From: Betaproteobacteria bacterium
GTDB lineage: Bacteria; Pseudomonadota; Gammaproteobacteria; Burkholderiales; SG8-39
DNA: 21,465 nt
Assembly: GCA_016867955.1 (NCBI GenBank)
Contig: VGIE01000003.1
Coordinates: forward strand, 1-21,465
Direction of reading: 5' to 3'
Shown: positions 7,377-16,801 of the stretch, one piece after another
Position numbering within the stretch: the first letter of the stretch is position 1
Layout of the letters: every line of letters begins with the position of its first letter
The notes under the pieces: generated by a model
Database searches by the model: none
Seen by the model: only the letters and a program-made list of their open reading frames with translations
What the model was told of the DNA's origin: nothing
Position numbers and translations under genes: made by a program

Positions 7377-8066
7377 TCACTGCTTCGCTGCGGCTTTGCC
7401 CGCCGGCGCCGGTGCCACTTTGGATTTGCCGGGCTTAGCCGCGGGCAGGACAACGACGTCGCCGCCACGGCTTCCCGGGACTGCGCCTTTGATGAGCAGC
7501 AGCTGACGGTCCGCGTCAACCCGCACGACGATCAGGCTTTGCACAGTCCGCTTGACGTTACCAAGGTGCCCTGACATGCGCTTGCCAGGGAACACCCTTC
7601 CGGGATCTTGCGCCTGTCCGATAGAACCGGGCGTCCGATGGGAAACCGAGTTACCGTGACTCGCACGATTCGAAGAAAAATTATGGCGCTTGATGACTCC
7701 GGCGAAACCCTTTCCTTGCGAGGTGCCGGATACGTCGACCTTCTGGCCAACCTTGAATATGCCAGCGCTGATCTTCTCACCGACCTTCAGTTTGGCAACG
7801 TCCGACTCGGACACGCGAAATTCGCTGAGGGTCCTTCCTGCCTCGACCCCGGCTTTGGCAACATGACCGGCCAAGGCCTTATTGACGCGAGACGCCCTGC
7901 GCTTGCCAAATGCCACTTGAACGGCCGAGTAGCCGTCAATGGCTGTCGTCTTTATTTGCGTAACACGGTTGTCGGACACGTCCAGCACGGTTACCGGAAG
8001 AGACTCGCCCTCTTCAGTAAAAATGCGGGTCATGCCGACCTTGCGGCCGACGAGTCCCAAGCTCAT
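7377..8066 (-). CDS. rplC: 50S ribosomal protein L3
   Basis: L3 binds near the 3' end of 23S rRNA and is an early assembly protein whose loop reaches the peptidyl transferase centre. The product is 229 aa (209 in E. coli). The conserved SHRTPGSIGQ segment places Gln151 where E. coli L3 is methylated by PrmB. The last 22 residues or so (from PAAKPGKSK) form a Lys/Ala/Pro-rich tail that accounts for the extra length. The ribosome binding site GAGG lies about 9 nt before the ATG. It is separated from rpsJ by 124 nt. Confidence 0.98.
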   Translation of the reverse strand: MSLGLVGRKVGMTRIFTEEGESLPVTVLDVSDNRVTQIKTTAIDGYSAVQVAFGKRRASRVNKALAGHVAKAGVEAGRTLSEFRVSESDVAKLKVGEKISAGIFKVGQKVDVSGTSQGKGFAGVIKRHNFSSNRASHGNSVSHRTPGSIGQAQDPGRVFPGKRMSGHLGNVKRTVQSLIVVRVDADRQLLLIKGAVPGSRGGDVVVLPAAKPGKSKVAPAPAGKAAAKQ

Positions 8067-8190
8067 GGTCTTGCCCTCTTATAAATTTCCCACAACCCCT
8101 ACGCGGGTCCGGGTGCCGACTGCAATTGGCCGGCGGTTCACAATGCCGGGGGATGCGGTTGGGTCCCGCCTTGCCCCGGAACAACAAGTG
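8067..8190 (-). promoter_or_regulatory. Structured 124-nt rpsJ-rplC gap
   Basis: This gap is much longer than its neighbours and codes for nothing I can see. On the minus strand, CCGGGG pairs with CCCCGG (8146-8151 and 8174-8179). Inside that, GCGG pairs with CCGC (8155-8158 and 8166-8169), giving a nested stem. A further GCCG/CGGC pair lies downstream, closer to rplC. No stem is followed by a T-run. A leader or attenuation role is inference only. Confidence 0.35.
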
Positions 8191-8499
8191 CTAAAGCTTG
8201 ATTTCTACGTCCACTCCTGCAGGCAGATCCAGCTTCATCAGCGCGTCCACCGTTTTGTCAGTCGGATCAATTATGTCCATAAGCCGCAAGTGCGTGCGAA
8301 TTTCGAACTGGTCTCGCGATGTCTTGTTGACGTGCGGCGACCTAAGCACATCGAATCGCTCGATTCTAGTCGGCAACGGCACGGGCCCTTTGACTACGGC
8401 ACCGGTCCGCTTTGCCGTATCGACGATTTCCAGCGCCGACTGGTCAATAAGTCGATAGTCGAACGCCTTGAGGCGGATGCGGATTTTCTGGCTCTGCAT
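8191..8499 (-). CDS. rpsJ: 30S ribosomal protein S10
   Basis: S10 is a small-subunit head protein and, as NusE, pairs with NusB in transcription antitermination. The product is 102 aa (103 in E. coli). It begins MQSQKIRIRLKAFDYRLID and carries the signature SPHVNKTSRDQFEIRTH. It is the first gene of the S10 block, 54 nt downstream of tuf, with no convincing promoter in that gap. It may therefore depend on transcription coming through tuf, if the tuf junction is genuine. Confidence 0.98.
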   Translation of the reverse strand: MQSQKIRIRLKAFDYRLIDQSALEIVDTAKRTGAVVKGPVPLPTRIERFDVLRSPHVNKTSRDQFEIRTHLRLMDIIDPTDKTVDALMKLDLPAGVDVEIKL

Positions 8500-8553
8500 A
8501 ATTTGCCTGTCAATTTCTATGAATCGTTAGCTGGAAAAGGGACACCGACCCTC

Positions 8554-9744
<1,191 letters not shown>

Positions 9745-9804
9745 GTCTTATCCCGTTGCTTGTAAATTGGAATTGAAAACCTGATCCCAGAATCCCGATC
9801 CTGA

Positions 9805-9879
<75 letters not shown>

Positions 9880-9956
9880 GCAAAACCCGTATATTCGTCC
9901 GATTAAGATCCCGCTACGTTGCAATAAATTTCGTTTTCAGACGCCGCTCCCGTCAC

Positions 9957-10030
9957 TGGAGCGGGTGAAGGGAATCGAACCCTCGTCGTAAGCTTGGAAG
10001 GCCTCTGCTCTACCATTGAGCTACACCCGC
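9957..10030 (-). tRNA. tRNA-Gly(TCC)
   Basis: The acceptor stem GCGGGTG pairs with CACCCGC, followed by encoded TCCA (discriminator T then CCA). The D arm holds AGCTCAATGGTAGAGC and the anticodon loop is CTTCCAA with anticodon TCC. The T loop is GTTCGAT. The length is 74 nt with CCA. The outer pair of the anticodon stem appears mismatched (G-A) and another is a G-T wobble, but the remaining pairs and all arms are in place. It lies between tRNA-Tyr and tRNA-Thr. Confidence 0.97.
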
Positions 10031-10072
10031 GGCCGCGTTTCGACGAATACAGCCCGGAGCCATCAGCATTCC

Positions 10073-10157
<85 letters not shown>

Positions 10158-10171
10158 GAACGAAACGTCTG

Positions 10172-10200
10172 ATTATGCTTGGATTTTCCGAATGTGTCAA
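10172..10200 (-). promoter_or_regulatory. Strong sigma70-type promoter of the tRNA-tuf unit
   Basis: On the minus strand a perfect -35 box TTGACA (10195-10200) is followed by a 17-nt spacer and the -10 box CATAAT (10172-10177, 5 of 6 matches). Transcription would begin about 7 nt further on, some 8 nt before the 5' end of tRNA-Tyr. It is the best promoter match in the window, fitting a stable-RNA and tuf unit. Confidence 0.85.
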
Positions 10201-10680
10201 CGTGCCGCGGGGAACCGCAGCCATTCCGGGGAACTTGCCGAAGCGCGTGCACCCGAGGATTTTTGTTGCGGCGCACCAAGCCCGCCGCACATCGAAAATT
10301 GCCCGCGACTGCAAGTCAGCCCTTCACTAATGACCAAATAGTCATTTATATTGGCGGATCGCATGCGGCCGATACCGGAACGTCTCGCGAAGGCCATGGC
10401 GTGCAGCGCATTCAGACCATGCCGCGCCGTGATGCGTCAATCAACCAGGCGATCAGACCCGGCGGAAAGCAGTCGGGCAAGCGGTAAATGTCAGTGCTCA
10501 CCAGCAGCCCCCTCGCGCAGCTCGCCCGCTGGCAACGGTGTACCGTCAGAAACGTCCGAGCGACCCATGGGGAGAAGCTCACGGGACGAGTCCGGCCTTC
10601 TGCGTCGTCACTCCTATACTTTCGGTAACTTGATATCCTGCCCGAAGCCCGGCCAACAGTGCGATGGGAGAAAAGTCACG
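10201..10680. other. Intergenic region between tRNA-tuf promoter and oxidoreductase
   Basis: I see no convincing gene in these 480 nt. The plus-strand frame of the oxidoreductase stays open back to a TTG at 10351, but those 110 codons encode an Arg/Ser-rich stretch with no family similarity. The main recognisable element is a promoter candidate with an internal palindrome at 10323-10352. Nearer the gene, TATACT at 10615-10620 is a possible -10 box without a matching -35. Confidence 0.6.
10323..10352 (+). promoter_or_regulatory. Promoter candidate with operator-like palindrome in its spacer
   Basis: TTCACT (10323-10328, 4 of 6 matches to TTGACA) and TATATT (10347-10352, 5 of 6 matches to TATAAT) are separated by exactly 18 nt. 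Those 18 nt (10329-10346) are an inverted repeat, AATGAC-6 nt-GTCATT. A dimeric repressor bound there would block RNA polymerase, an arrangement often seen with TetR-family regulators. The transcript would have a leader of about 320 nt before the GTG at 10681. The regulator is unknown and is not encoded in the window. Confidence 0.4.
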
Positions 10681-13600
10681 GTGAACGCCCCGGAACATCT
10701 GCAACAGTTTTCTCTGGACGACAAGTACACGCTCAAGCGCGGCCAAGTCTTCATGACGGGTATTCAGGCGCTGGTGCGCCTGGCCATGTTGCAGAAAGAA
10801 CGTGACGAAGCTGCGGGACTTAATACCGCAGGCTTCGTTTCCGGATACCGCGGCTCCCCTCTGGGAGGTTTCGACATGGCGCTGTGGAAGGCGACGAAGC
10901 ACCTTGGCGAGCATCGCATCCACTTTCAGCCTGGCATCAACGAGGATCTCGCCGCCACTGCGGTATGGGGAACCCAGCAGGTCAACTTGTTTCCCGGTGC
11001 ACGCTACGACGGCGTGTTTGCCATGTGGTACGGGAAGGGACCCGGCGTAGACCGCTGTGTCGACGTCTTCAAGCATGCCAATTCGGCCGGCACTTCAAAG
11101 CATGGCGGCGTGCTCGTACTGGCGGGCGACGACCACGGTTGCAAGTCGTCAACCCTGCCGCACCAGAGCGAGCATGCCCTCAAGGCGTGCATGATTCCTG
11201 TACTGCACCCATCCAGCGTGCAGGACTACCTCGACCTCGGCGTGCACGGATTCGCCATGTCCCGCTACACCGGCTGCTGGGTCGGGTTCAAATGCGTCGG
11301 CGACATCGTTGAATCGGGCGCCATCGTCGACGTCGATCCCGATCGCGTCAAGATCGTGCTGCCCGAGGACTTCGCCATGCCCCGCGGCGGCAACCACATA
11401 CGCTGGCCCGACCCCGGGATCGATCAGGAAGCCCGCCTGCTCGACTACAAGGTGTACGGAGCGCTCGCCTACTGCCGCTCCAACCGGCTCGATCGCATCG
11501 TCTTGAACAGTCCTAATGCACGCATGGGTATCGCGACCACTGGCAAGTCCTACGGCGATGTCATGCAGGCGCTGGCCGACCTCGGCATCGACGAGCGTGT
11601 CGCCAGCGACATCGGCCTGCGCGTCTACAAGATCGCGATGCCCTGGCCGCTGGAGCCCGAGGGCGCGCGCAGTTTCGCGGCGGGACTGGAAGAAATCCTC
11701 GTCGTCGAGGAGAAGCGCCAGCTGATTGAATACCAGATCAAGGAGGAACTCTACACCTGGCGCGAGGGCCAGCGCCCGCCGCGCGTCGTCGGCAAGTTCG
11801 ATGACAACGGCGAATGGTCCATCGCCGCGGGTCAGCCCGCGGGAAACTGGCTGCTGCCGGCGCACTACGAACTCTCGCCGGCCATCATCGCCGGCGCAAT
11901 CGCCAGCCGGTTGCAGAAGCTTGGCCTGGCCGCGGTCCTCGGCTCGCGTTTTCATGAGCGCGTCGCCTACCTTGAGCGCAAGCAAAAGGCCATGGAAAAG
12001 CCGCACACCACCACGCTCCGTCGCCCGCATTTCTGCTCCGGCTGCCCGCACAATACCTCGACAAGGGTTCCCGAGGGCAGCCGCGCGATGGCCGGCATCG
12101 GTTGCCATTACATGGCACTGTGGATGGATCGCGGCACGGAAACCTTCACGCACATGGGCGGCGAAGGCGTGCCGTGGATCGGCCAGGCCCCGTTTACCGA
12201 CACACCTCACGTTTTCGCCAATCTCGGCGACGGCACTTATTACCACTCCGGGCTGCTCGCCATCCGCGCAGCGGTTGGAGCCGGCGTCAGCATCACCTAC
12301 AAGATCCTCTACAACGACGCGGTTGCAATGACCGGCGGCCAGCATGTGGATGGGCCGCTCGATCCGGCCATGATTTCCCGGCAGCTTGCCGCCGAAGGCG
12401 TGCAGCCAATCATCGTCGTCACCGACGAGCCGGAAAAGTACCCCCCGGGCTGTCCTTGGGCAGAAGGCACGACCATCCGCCACCGCGATGACCTTGACGC
12501 CGTGCAGCGCGAGCTACGCGAGGTGAAGGGCGTCAGCGCAATCATCTACGACCAGACCTGCGCCTCCGAAAAGCGGCGACGCCGCAAGCGCAATGAATAC
12601 CCGGACCCGGCCCGGCGCGTCGTCATCAACGAACTGGTGTGCGAAGGCTGCGGGGACTGCAGTACGGCGTCCAACTGCCTGTCGGTCGAGCCCCTGGAAA
12701 CCGAGTTCGGGCGCAAGCGCACCATCAACCAGTCATCCTGCAACAAGGATTTCTCCTGCCTCAAGGGGTTCTGTCCGAGCTTCGTCACTGTCGAAGGCGG
12801 CAGCCTGCGCAAGGGCAGTACCGACTCCGGCGCGGCCGAGACGGACGAATTCGGCCCGTTGGCGACGCCGGTAAAGCCCGCGCTCGATGAGCCCTACAAC
12901 ATACTCATCGCCGGTATTGGCGGCACCGGCGTCATCACGATCGGGCAGATTCTGGCAGTGGCCGCGCACATGGAGGGCAAGGCAGCGACCGTGCTCGACA
13001 TGTCGGGGCTGGCGCAGAAGTTCGGCCCCGTCATGTCGCATGTGCGAATGGGGCGCAGCAGCGAGTCCCTGCACGCCGTGCGGGTCGGGACCGGCACGGC
13101 GGACCTCGTGATCGGCTGCGACCTCGTCGTGACCACGAGTGTCGAGGCGATCTCCACGATGCACGAGCAGCGCACGCGCGTGCTGATCAACTCCGACACC
13201 GCACCGACCGCCGAATTCACGCGCAATCCCGACTGGCGTTTGCCCGGCGGCGACCTGCGGCAGAACATCCTCGACTCGGTGGCTCACGGCAATGCCGATT
13301 TCGTCGCCGCCGGCAGCCTTGCGGGCGCGCTCCTTGGCGATGCCATCGCCACCAACATGTTCATGCTGGGCTACGCATTCCAGAAGGGCTGGATTCCGCT
13401 CGAAGCGGAGTCCATCGACCGCGCCATCGGACTCAACGATGTCTCCGTGAAGCTGAACCAGCGCGCGTTCCAGTGGGGACGCAGAGCAGCTGCTGACCTC
13501 GCGCACGTGGAAAGACGAGCCACGCCGGGCAAGGTCATCGCCTTCGCGCGCGCGCCGGCGCGCAATCTCGACGAAACGATATCCCGGCGCAGCGAGTTCC

Positions 13601-14226
13601 TCGTCGACTACCAGGACAGCGCCTACGCAACGCGTTACCGGAACCTGGTCGGGCGCGTGCGCGCCGCCGAGGCGGCGCTGGGCGCCCGGGAATCCGCGCT
13701 GACGGCAGCCGTGGCGAGCAGCTATTTCAAGCTGCTGGCCTACAAGGACGAATACGAAGTCGCCCGGCTGCACACGCAGCCGGAATTCCACCAAAGAATC
13801 GATGCGATGTTCGAAGGAAGCTACCGGCTGAAGTTCCACCTGGCGCCGCCGGTGCTGAACCCTCGGGACCCGGTGACCGGCGTGGCAAGGAAGTCCGAGT
13901 TCGGCCCCTGGATACTCACGGCATTCCGCCTGCTCGCCCGTCTCAAGGGTCTGCGCGGATCGGTGTTCGACGTGTTCGGCCGCACCGCCGAGAGGCGCAT
14001 GGAACGGCAGCTGATCACGGACTACGAGAGAACGATCGAGAAGCTGCTCGCAGGCCTGTCGGAACACAACCTCGCAACCGCAGCGGCCATTGCCGCCATT
14101 CCGCAGGACATCCGGGGCTATGGCCACGTCAAGCTGCGCGGTGTCGAGTTCGCGCGCAAGAAGGAAGCCAGGCTGCTCGCGGCATTCCACGCGGCGCTGG
14201 CCGGGGACAAGGCGGCGGCGGCCTGA
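10681..14226 (+). CDS. Fused indolepyruvate ferredoxin oxidoreductase family protein
   Basis: This 1181-aa protein belongs to the thiamine-diphosphate 2-oxoacid:ferredoxin oxidoreductases. Members decarboxylate arylpyruvates such as indolepyruvate to aryl-acetyl-CoA in the cytoplasm, passing electrons to ferredoxin. The IorA-like and IorB-like parts are fused. The N-terminal domain contains GFVSGYRGSPLGG. The thiamine-binding domain has CSGCPHN (Cys452, Cys455), GIGCHYM (Cys475) and LGDGTYYHSG. A cysteine cluster for iron-sulfur binding follows (Cys654, 657, 660, 666, 687, 693, 698). The gamma domain starts at about 741 with AGIGGTGV, and a C-terminal domain of about 250 residues ends the protein. 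I chose the GTG at 10681 because family similarity begins there (DDKYTLKRGQVF) and GGAG lies about 10 nt upstream. Exact substrate is not readable. Confidence 0.93.
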   Translation: MNAPEHLQQFSLDDKYTLKRGQVFMTGIQALVRLAMLQKERDEAAGLNTAGFVSGYRGSPLGGFDMALWKATKHLGEHRIHFQPGINEDLAATAVWGTQQVNLFPGARYDGVFAMWYGKGPGVDRCVDVFKHANSAGTSKHGGVLVLAGDDHGCKSSTLPHQSEHALKACMIPVLHPSSVQDYLDLGVHGFAMSRYTGCWVGFKCVGDIVESGAIVDVDPDRVKIVLPEDFAMPRGGNHIRWPDPGIDQEARLLDYKVYGALAYCRSNRLDRIVLNSPNARMGIATTGKSYGDVMQALADLGIDERVASDIGLRVYKIAMPWPLEPEGARSFAAGLEEILVVEEKRQLIEYQIKEELYTWREGQRPPRVVGKFDDNGEWSIAAGQPAGNWLLPAHYELSPAIIAGAIASRLQKLGLAAVLGSRFHERVAYLERKQKAMEKPHTTTLRRPHFCSGCPHNTSTRVPEGSRAMAGIGCHYMALWMDRGTETFTHMGGEGVPWIGQAPFTDTPHVFANLGDGTYYHSGLLAIRAAVGAGVSITYKILYNDAVAMTGGQHVDGPLDPAMISRQLAAEGVQPIIVVTDEPEKYPPGCPWAEGTTIRHRDDLDAVQRELREVKGVSAIIYDQTCASEKRRRRKRNEYPDPARRVVINELVCEGCGDCSTASNCLSVEPLETEFGRKRTINQSSCNKDFSCLKGFCPSFVTVEGGSLRKGSTDSGAAETDEFGPLATPVKPALDEPYNILIAGIGGTGVITIGQILAVAAHMEGKAATVLDMSGLAQKFGPVMSHVRMGRSSESLHAVRVGTGTADLVIGCDLVVTTSVEAISTMHEQRTRVLINSDTAPTAEFTRNPDWRLPGGDLRQNILDSVAHGNADFVAAGSLAGALLGDAIATNMFMLGYAFQKGWIPLEAESIDRAIGLNDVSVKLNQRAFQWGRRAAADLAHVERRATPGKVIAFARAPARNLDETISRRSEFLVDYQDSAYATRYRNLVGRVRAAEAALGARESALTAAVASSYFKLLAYKDEYEVARLHTQPEFHQRIDAMFEGSYRLKFHLAPPVLNPRDPVTGVARKSEFGPWILTAFRLLARLKGLRGSVFDVFGRTAERRMERQLITDYERTIEKLLAGLSEHNLATAAAIAAIPQDIRGYGHVKLRGVEFARKKEARLLAAFHAALAGDKAAAA

Positions 14227-14255
14227 GCCGGAACGGTCCATCGCTGCTCGCGCAG

Positions 14256-14275
14256 CTCCCGCCCCCATGCGGGAG
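14256..14275. terminator. Hairpin between convergent genes, possible terminator
   Basis: A perfect 7-bp inverted repeat, CTCCCGC and GCGGGAG around a 6-nt loop, lies 30 nt after the oxidoreductase stop and before the convergent hydrolase gene. No T-run follows on either strand, so it is not a classic intrinsic terminator. It could act as a weak bidirectional one or protect transcript ends. Confidence 0.35.
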
Positions 14276-14371
14276 AGCCCGGACCCGGGCGGTCAATATG
14301 ATCAATTCACCACTATACGCTTCGCCAGTAATGGCTCTACACGCATAATATGATCACGACGAGGTGCCTGG

Positions 14372-14974
14372 TCAGCCCCCCACGGCAGCCCTGAACGCCT
14401 GCGCGCTGACCACCGTCCCCTGCGCCGGGAAGACGTTTTCAAGCAGCACCCGGTGCGTGTCCGCGTTGAAGTCGGCGCAACCATCCGCAATGACGGTCAG
14501 CGTGTAGTCCATGTCGGCCGCCCAGCGCATCGTGGACAGCACGACGCCGCTGGTGGCGATCCCCATCAGCACCAGCGACGTGATGCCACGCGCCCGCAGC
14601 ATGGTTTCCAGCGGTGTTGTCGATGCGGCGCCGACGCGCACCTTGGTCAGCACCACATCCTCCGCCTGTGGCGCCACGCTGGCATGCACCGCCGTACCCG
14701 GGGTCCCCGCGAGCAGCCTCCCGGCATTCTTGACCATAGAAAACAGCTTGTTGCGCGGGCTCACTTCGGGATAGCCCTTGCGGAACCCGACCACGATGTA
14801 GATCACCGGCATTCCTGCCTTGCGCGCCGCAGCAAGCACGGTCACAGCGCTCTCCAGCAACGCCGTGCGCTCGGGCTCGGGAACGCGTTCCACCATGTCG
14901 TTCTGGAAATCCATCAGAAGAACCGCGGTTGCGGACTTGTCGATCACGAGCGCCGGTGCTGTCTGTTGCTGCAT
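14372..14974 (-). CDS. Isochorismatase-like hydrolase lacking the catalytic cysteine
   Basis: The 200-aa product has the isochorismatase/cysteine hydrolase fold, whose members hydrolyse amides or vinyl ethers with an Asp-Lys-Cys triad. Asp22 (LLMDFQND) and Lys111 (LTKVRVGA) are in place. In the segment GIATSGVVLSTMR the usual nucleophile position, expected as Cys in family members such as nicotinamidases (GVATDxCV), is Val144. A cysteine occurs at 166 (ADGCAD) but not in the catalytic position. The length is normal and the frame intact. The ribosome binding site AAGGAA lies about 6 nt before the ATG. It is a single gene, convergent with the oxidoreductase and divergent from the FAH-family gene. 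Substrate and activity are unknown; it may be non-catalytic or use other chemistry. Confidence 0.85.
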   Translation of the reverse strand: MQQQTAPALVIDKSATAVLLMDFQNDMVERVPEPERTALLESAVTVLAAARKAGMPVIYIVVGFRKGYPEVSPRNKLFSMVKNAGRLLAGTPGTAVHASVAPQAEDVVLTKVRVGAASTTPLETMLRARGITSLVLMGIATSGVVLSTMRWAADMDYTLTVIADGCADFNADTHRVLLENVFPAQGTVVSAQAFRAAVGG

Positions 14975-15226
14975 GGTGTTCCTTTCATTCTGGTTTCGGA
15001 TGGATCAAGCGAGCCTAGCGGCACGTCGGGACGCGTTCGGTCGCATCCGCCTTAATCGGATTCCCGCTGGCCATGCCGTTGGGGGCGCCATTCTACGCGC
15101 CCGCCGCTGGTACGCCTTCGATCGCTGTCAGACCCGTGGTCCCGGCCTCCGCCGACAGGGGCGCAATGTAGAATGCCACTTCGCCGCAACCGCGGTACAG
15201 ATGCCGAATCCCACTCCGGCGATCCC

Positions 15227-16366
15227 ATGAAACTGGCCACCATCAAGAACGACACCCGCGACGGTGCGCTTGCCGTCGTGTCGCGCGACCTCAGGCGTGC
15301 GCAGATTGCATTTGACGTCGCCCCGACCCTGCAGGCGGCGCTGGACGACTGGGGCTATTGCGCGCCGCAATTGCAGAATCTCTCCGACGAATTGAACCGC
15401 CAGCCTGGCGGCCGCGCATTTGCCTTCGATCCCCTGCAATGCTTGGCGCCGCTGCCGCGCGCCTACCAGTGGCTCGATGGCAGCTCCTACCTGCCGCACA
15501 TCAAGGCCCTGCGCAAGGCCCGCGGCGCAGGCATGCCTCCCGATGCCCGACGCGACCCGCTCATGTACCAGGGCAATTCGGACTACTTCATTGGCGCCTG
15601 CGACCCGATCGAAGCAGCCAGCGAAGCCTGGGAAATCGACCTCGAAGGAGAACTCGGCGTCATCCTGGGCGACGTGCCCATGGCGGTGAAACACGAGCGC
15701 GCGGGCGAGGAAATCCGCCTGTTCGTCCTCATCAATGACGTTTCCCTGCGTGCGGTGCTCGCCAGGGAATTCCGCAAGGGCCTCGGCCCGGTCCAGGGCA
15801 AGATTGCCACGGCGTTTTCGCCCGTGGCGGTGACTGCGGATGAGCTCGGTGCCGCCTGGGACGGCCGGCGTGTGTCACGACCGCTGCGCGTGAGCGTGAA
15901 CGACGAGACGCTGGGAGAGCCGGATTGCGGCAGCGATATGCAGTTCGATTTTCCTCACTTGATCGCGCACGCGGCGAGAACGCGGCGCCTTGGCGCAGGT
16001 ACCGTCCTGGGCTCCGGCACCGTGTCCAACCAGGGGCATGCCGCGGGCCATGCCTGCATCGCCGAGCGGCGTGCGACCGAGGCCGTTGCCGGGCGCGACC
16101 CGCTGCCCTTCCTGCGCTTCGGAGACCGGGTGCGCATCGAGATGCTGGATGCGGCAGGCCACTCCATCTTCGGCGCCATCGACCAGCGTGTCGTGCAGTA
16201 CCCGGCGCCGCGCAGGGCCTTGGACGCCCTCCCGGGCGCCGACGCCGAGCAGGAGGCCAGCGCAGTGGATGACGCAGTACGCGGCGGAGATGAAGCAGCG
16301 GACATCGATGCCGACGCCATTGAGGTCGCGGCCAAGGAGGATGCCGCGGATGCCGGCAAGAGTTGA
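15227..16366 (+). CDS. Fumarylacetoacetate hydrolase family protein with acidic tail
   Basis: Members of this family cleave or hydrate beta-diketo or 2-oxo acids in aromatic compound degradation using a divalent metal. The 379-aa product starts at the ATG at 15227 with MKLATIKNDTRDGALAVVSRD, the family start; an 18-codon upstream extension has no support. The catalytic domain contains YQGNSDYFIG and the metal-site segment EIDLEGELGVILGD (Glu140, Glu142), with Asp171 in LINDVSLR. Family similarity ends at about residue 325 (FGAIDQRVVQY), near the usual length. The last 54 residues are Ala/Asp/Glu-rich and look disordered. No clear ribosome binding site is seen. Fumarylacetoacetate itself as substrate is not assured. 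Confidence 0.9.
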   Translation: MKLATIKNDTRDGALAVVSRDLRRAQIAFDVAPTLQAALDDWGYCAPQLQNLSDELNRQPGGRAFAFDPLQCLAPLPRAYQWLDGSSYLPHIKALRKARGAGMPPDARRDPLMYQGNSDYFIGACDPIEAASEAWEIDLEGELGVILGDVPMAVKHERAGEEIRLFVLINDVSLRAVLAREFRKGLGPVQGKIATAFSPVAVTADELGAAWDGRRVSRPLRVSVNDETLGEPDCGSDMQFDFPHLIAHAARTRRLGAGTVLGSGTVSNQGHAAGHACIAERRATEAVAGRDPLPFLRFGDRVRIEMLDAAGHSIFGAIDQRVVQYPAPRRALDALPGADAEQEASAVDDAVRGGDEAADIDADAIEVAAKEDAADAGKS

Positions 16367-16420
16367 CATCGCCTGCCGGCGTCGATTGCCCTTGCCATGT
16401 GCCCTCACTAGACTGCCGGC

Positions 16421-16765
16421 ATGCTGAGCACGCTCATTTGCAGCCTCTTCTCGCGCGGCTCGGCGGCCGAGACTTCTCCAGCGACTCTCGAAGCGGGCCT
16501 GTTGTCGGCAAGGGGCCTGCTGGGGTGCAACCAGTTCGAGGAGGTCGTCGCGGAACTGACGCCGGTGCTGAGGCAATGGCCGGACAACCCGGAAGCGCAT
16601 TTCATGCGCGGAACGGCATTGCTCGAGCTGCAGCAGATACGCGAGGCCAAAGCCCACCTTGAGCGCGCCGTACAGGCGTCGCCGCACGAACCCCGCTACC
16701 TCTACAACCTGTCGCTGGCGCATTACATCGACGGCAACACGGCGCGGACCATCGAACTGTGCTAG
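16421..16765 (+). CDS. N-terminal TPR fragment of the interrupted gene
   Basis: This 114-codon piece runs from the ATG at 16421 to the in-frame TAG. It encodes about two and a half tetratricopeptide units, protein-interaction helices with typical spacing (FEEVVAELTPVLRQWPDNPE, then IREAKAHLERAVQASPHEP). No ribosome binding site is visible. It could be translated alone as a small TPR protein, but the break falls inside a helix, which argues for truncation rather than a natural end. Confidence 0.55.
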   Translation: MLSTLICSLFSRGSAAETSPATLEAGLLSARGLLGCNQFEEVVAELTPVLRQWPDNPEAHFMRGTALLELQQIREAKAHLERAVQASPHEPRYLYNLSLAHYIDGNTARTIELC

Positions 16766-16801
16766 GAAGCTGTCCGACTGGCCCGCTTCCATCCCGCCCA
16801 C

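Noticed and set aside
8508..8513. TTGACA on the minus strand just before rpsJ, a possible promoter
   Set aside because: No -10-like hexamer is found 15-19 nt downstream, and a start there would fall inside rpsJ.
10351..10680. 110-codon N-terminal extension of the oxidoreductase from a TTG
   Set aside because: The residues are Arg/Ser/Pro-rich without family similarity, and the promoter candidate's -10 box overlaps the TTG. The GTG at 10681 fits the family start.
11149..14268. Long minus-strand open frames (444 and 511 codons) opposite the oxidoreductase
   Set aside because: The plus-strand protein has clear motifs throughout. The opposite frames are Ala/Arg/Val-rich shadows created by high GC at third positions.
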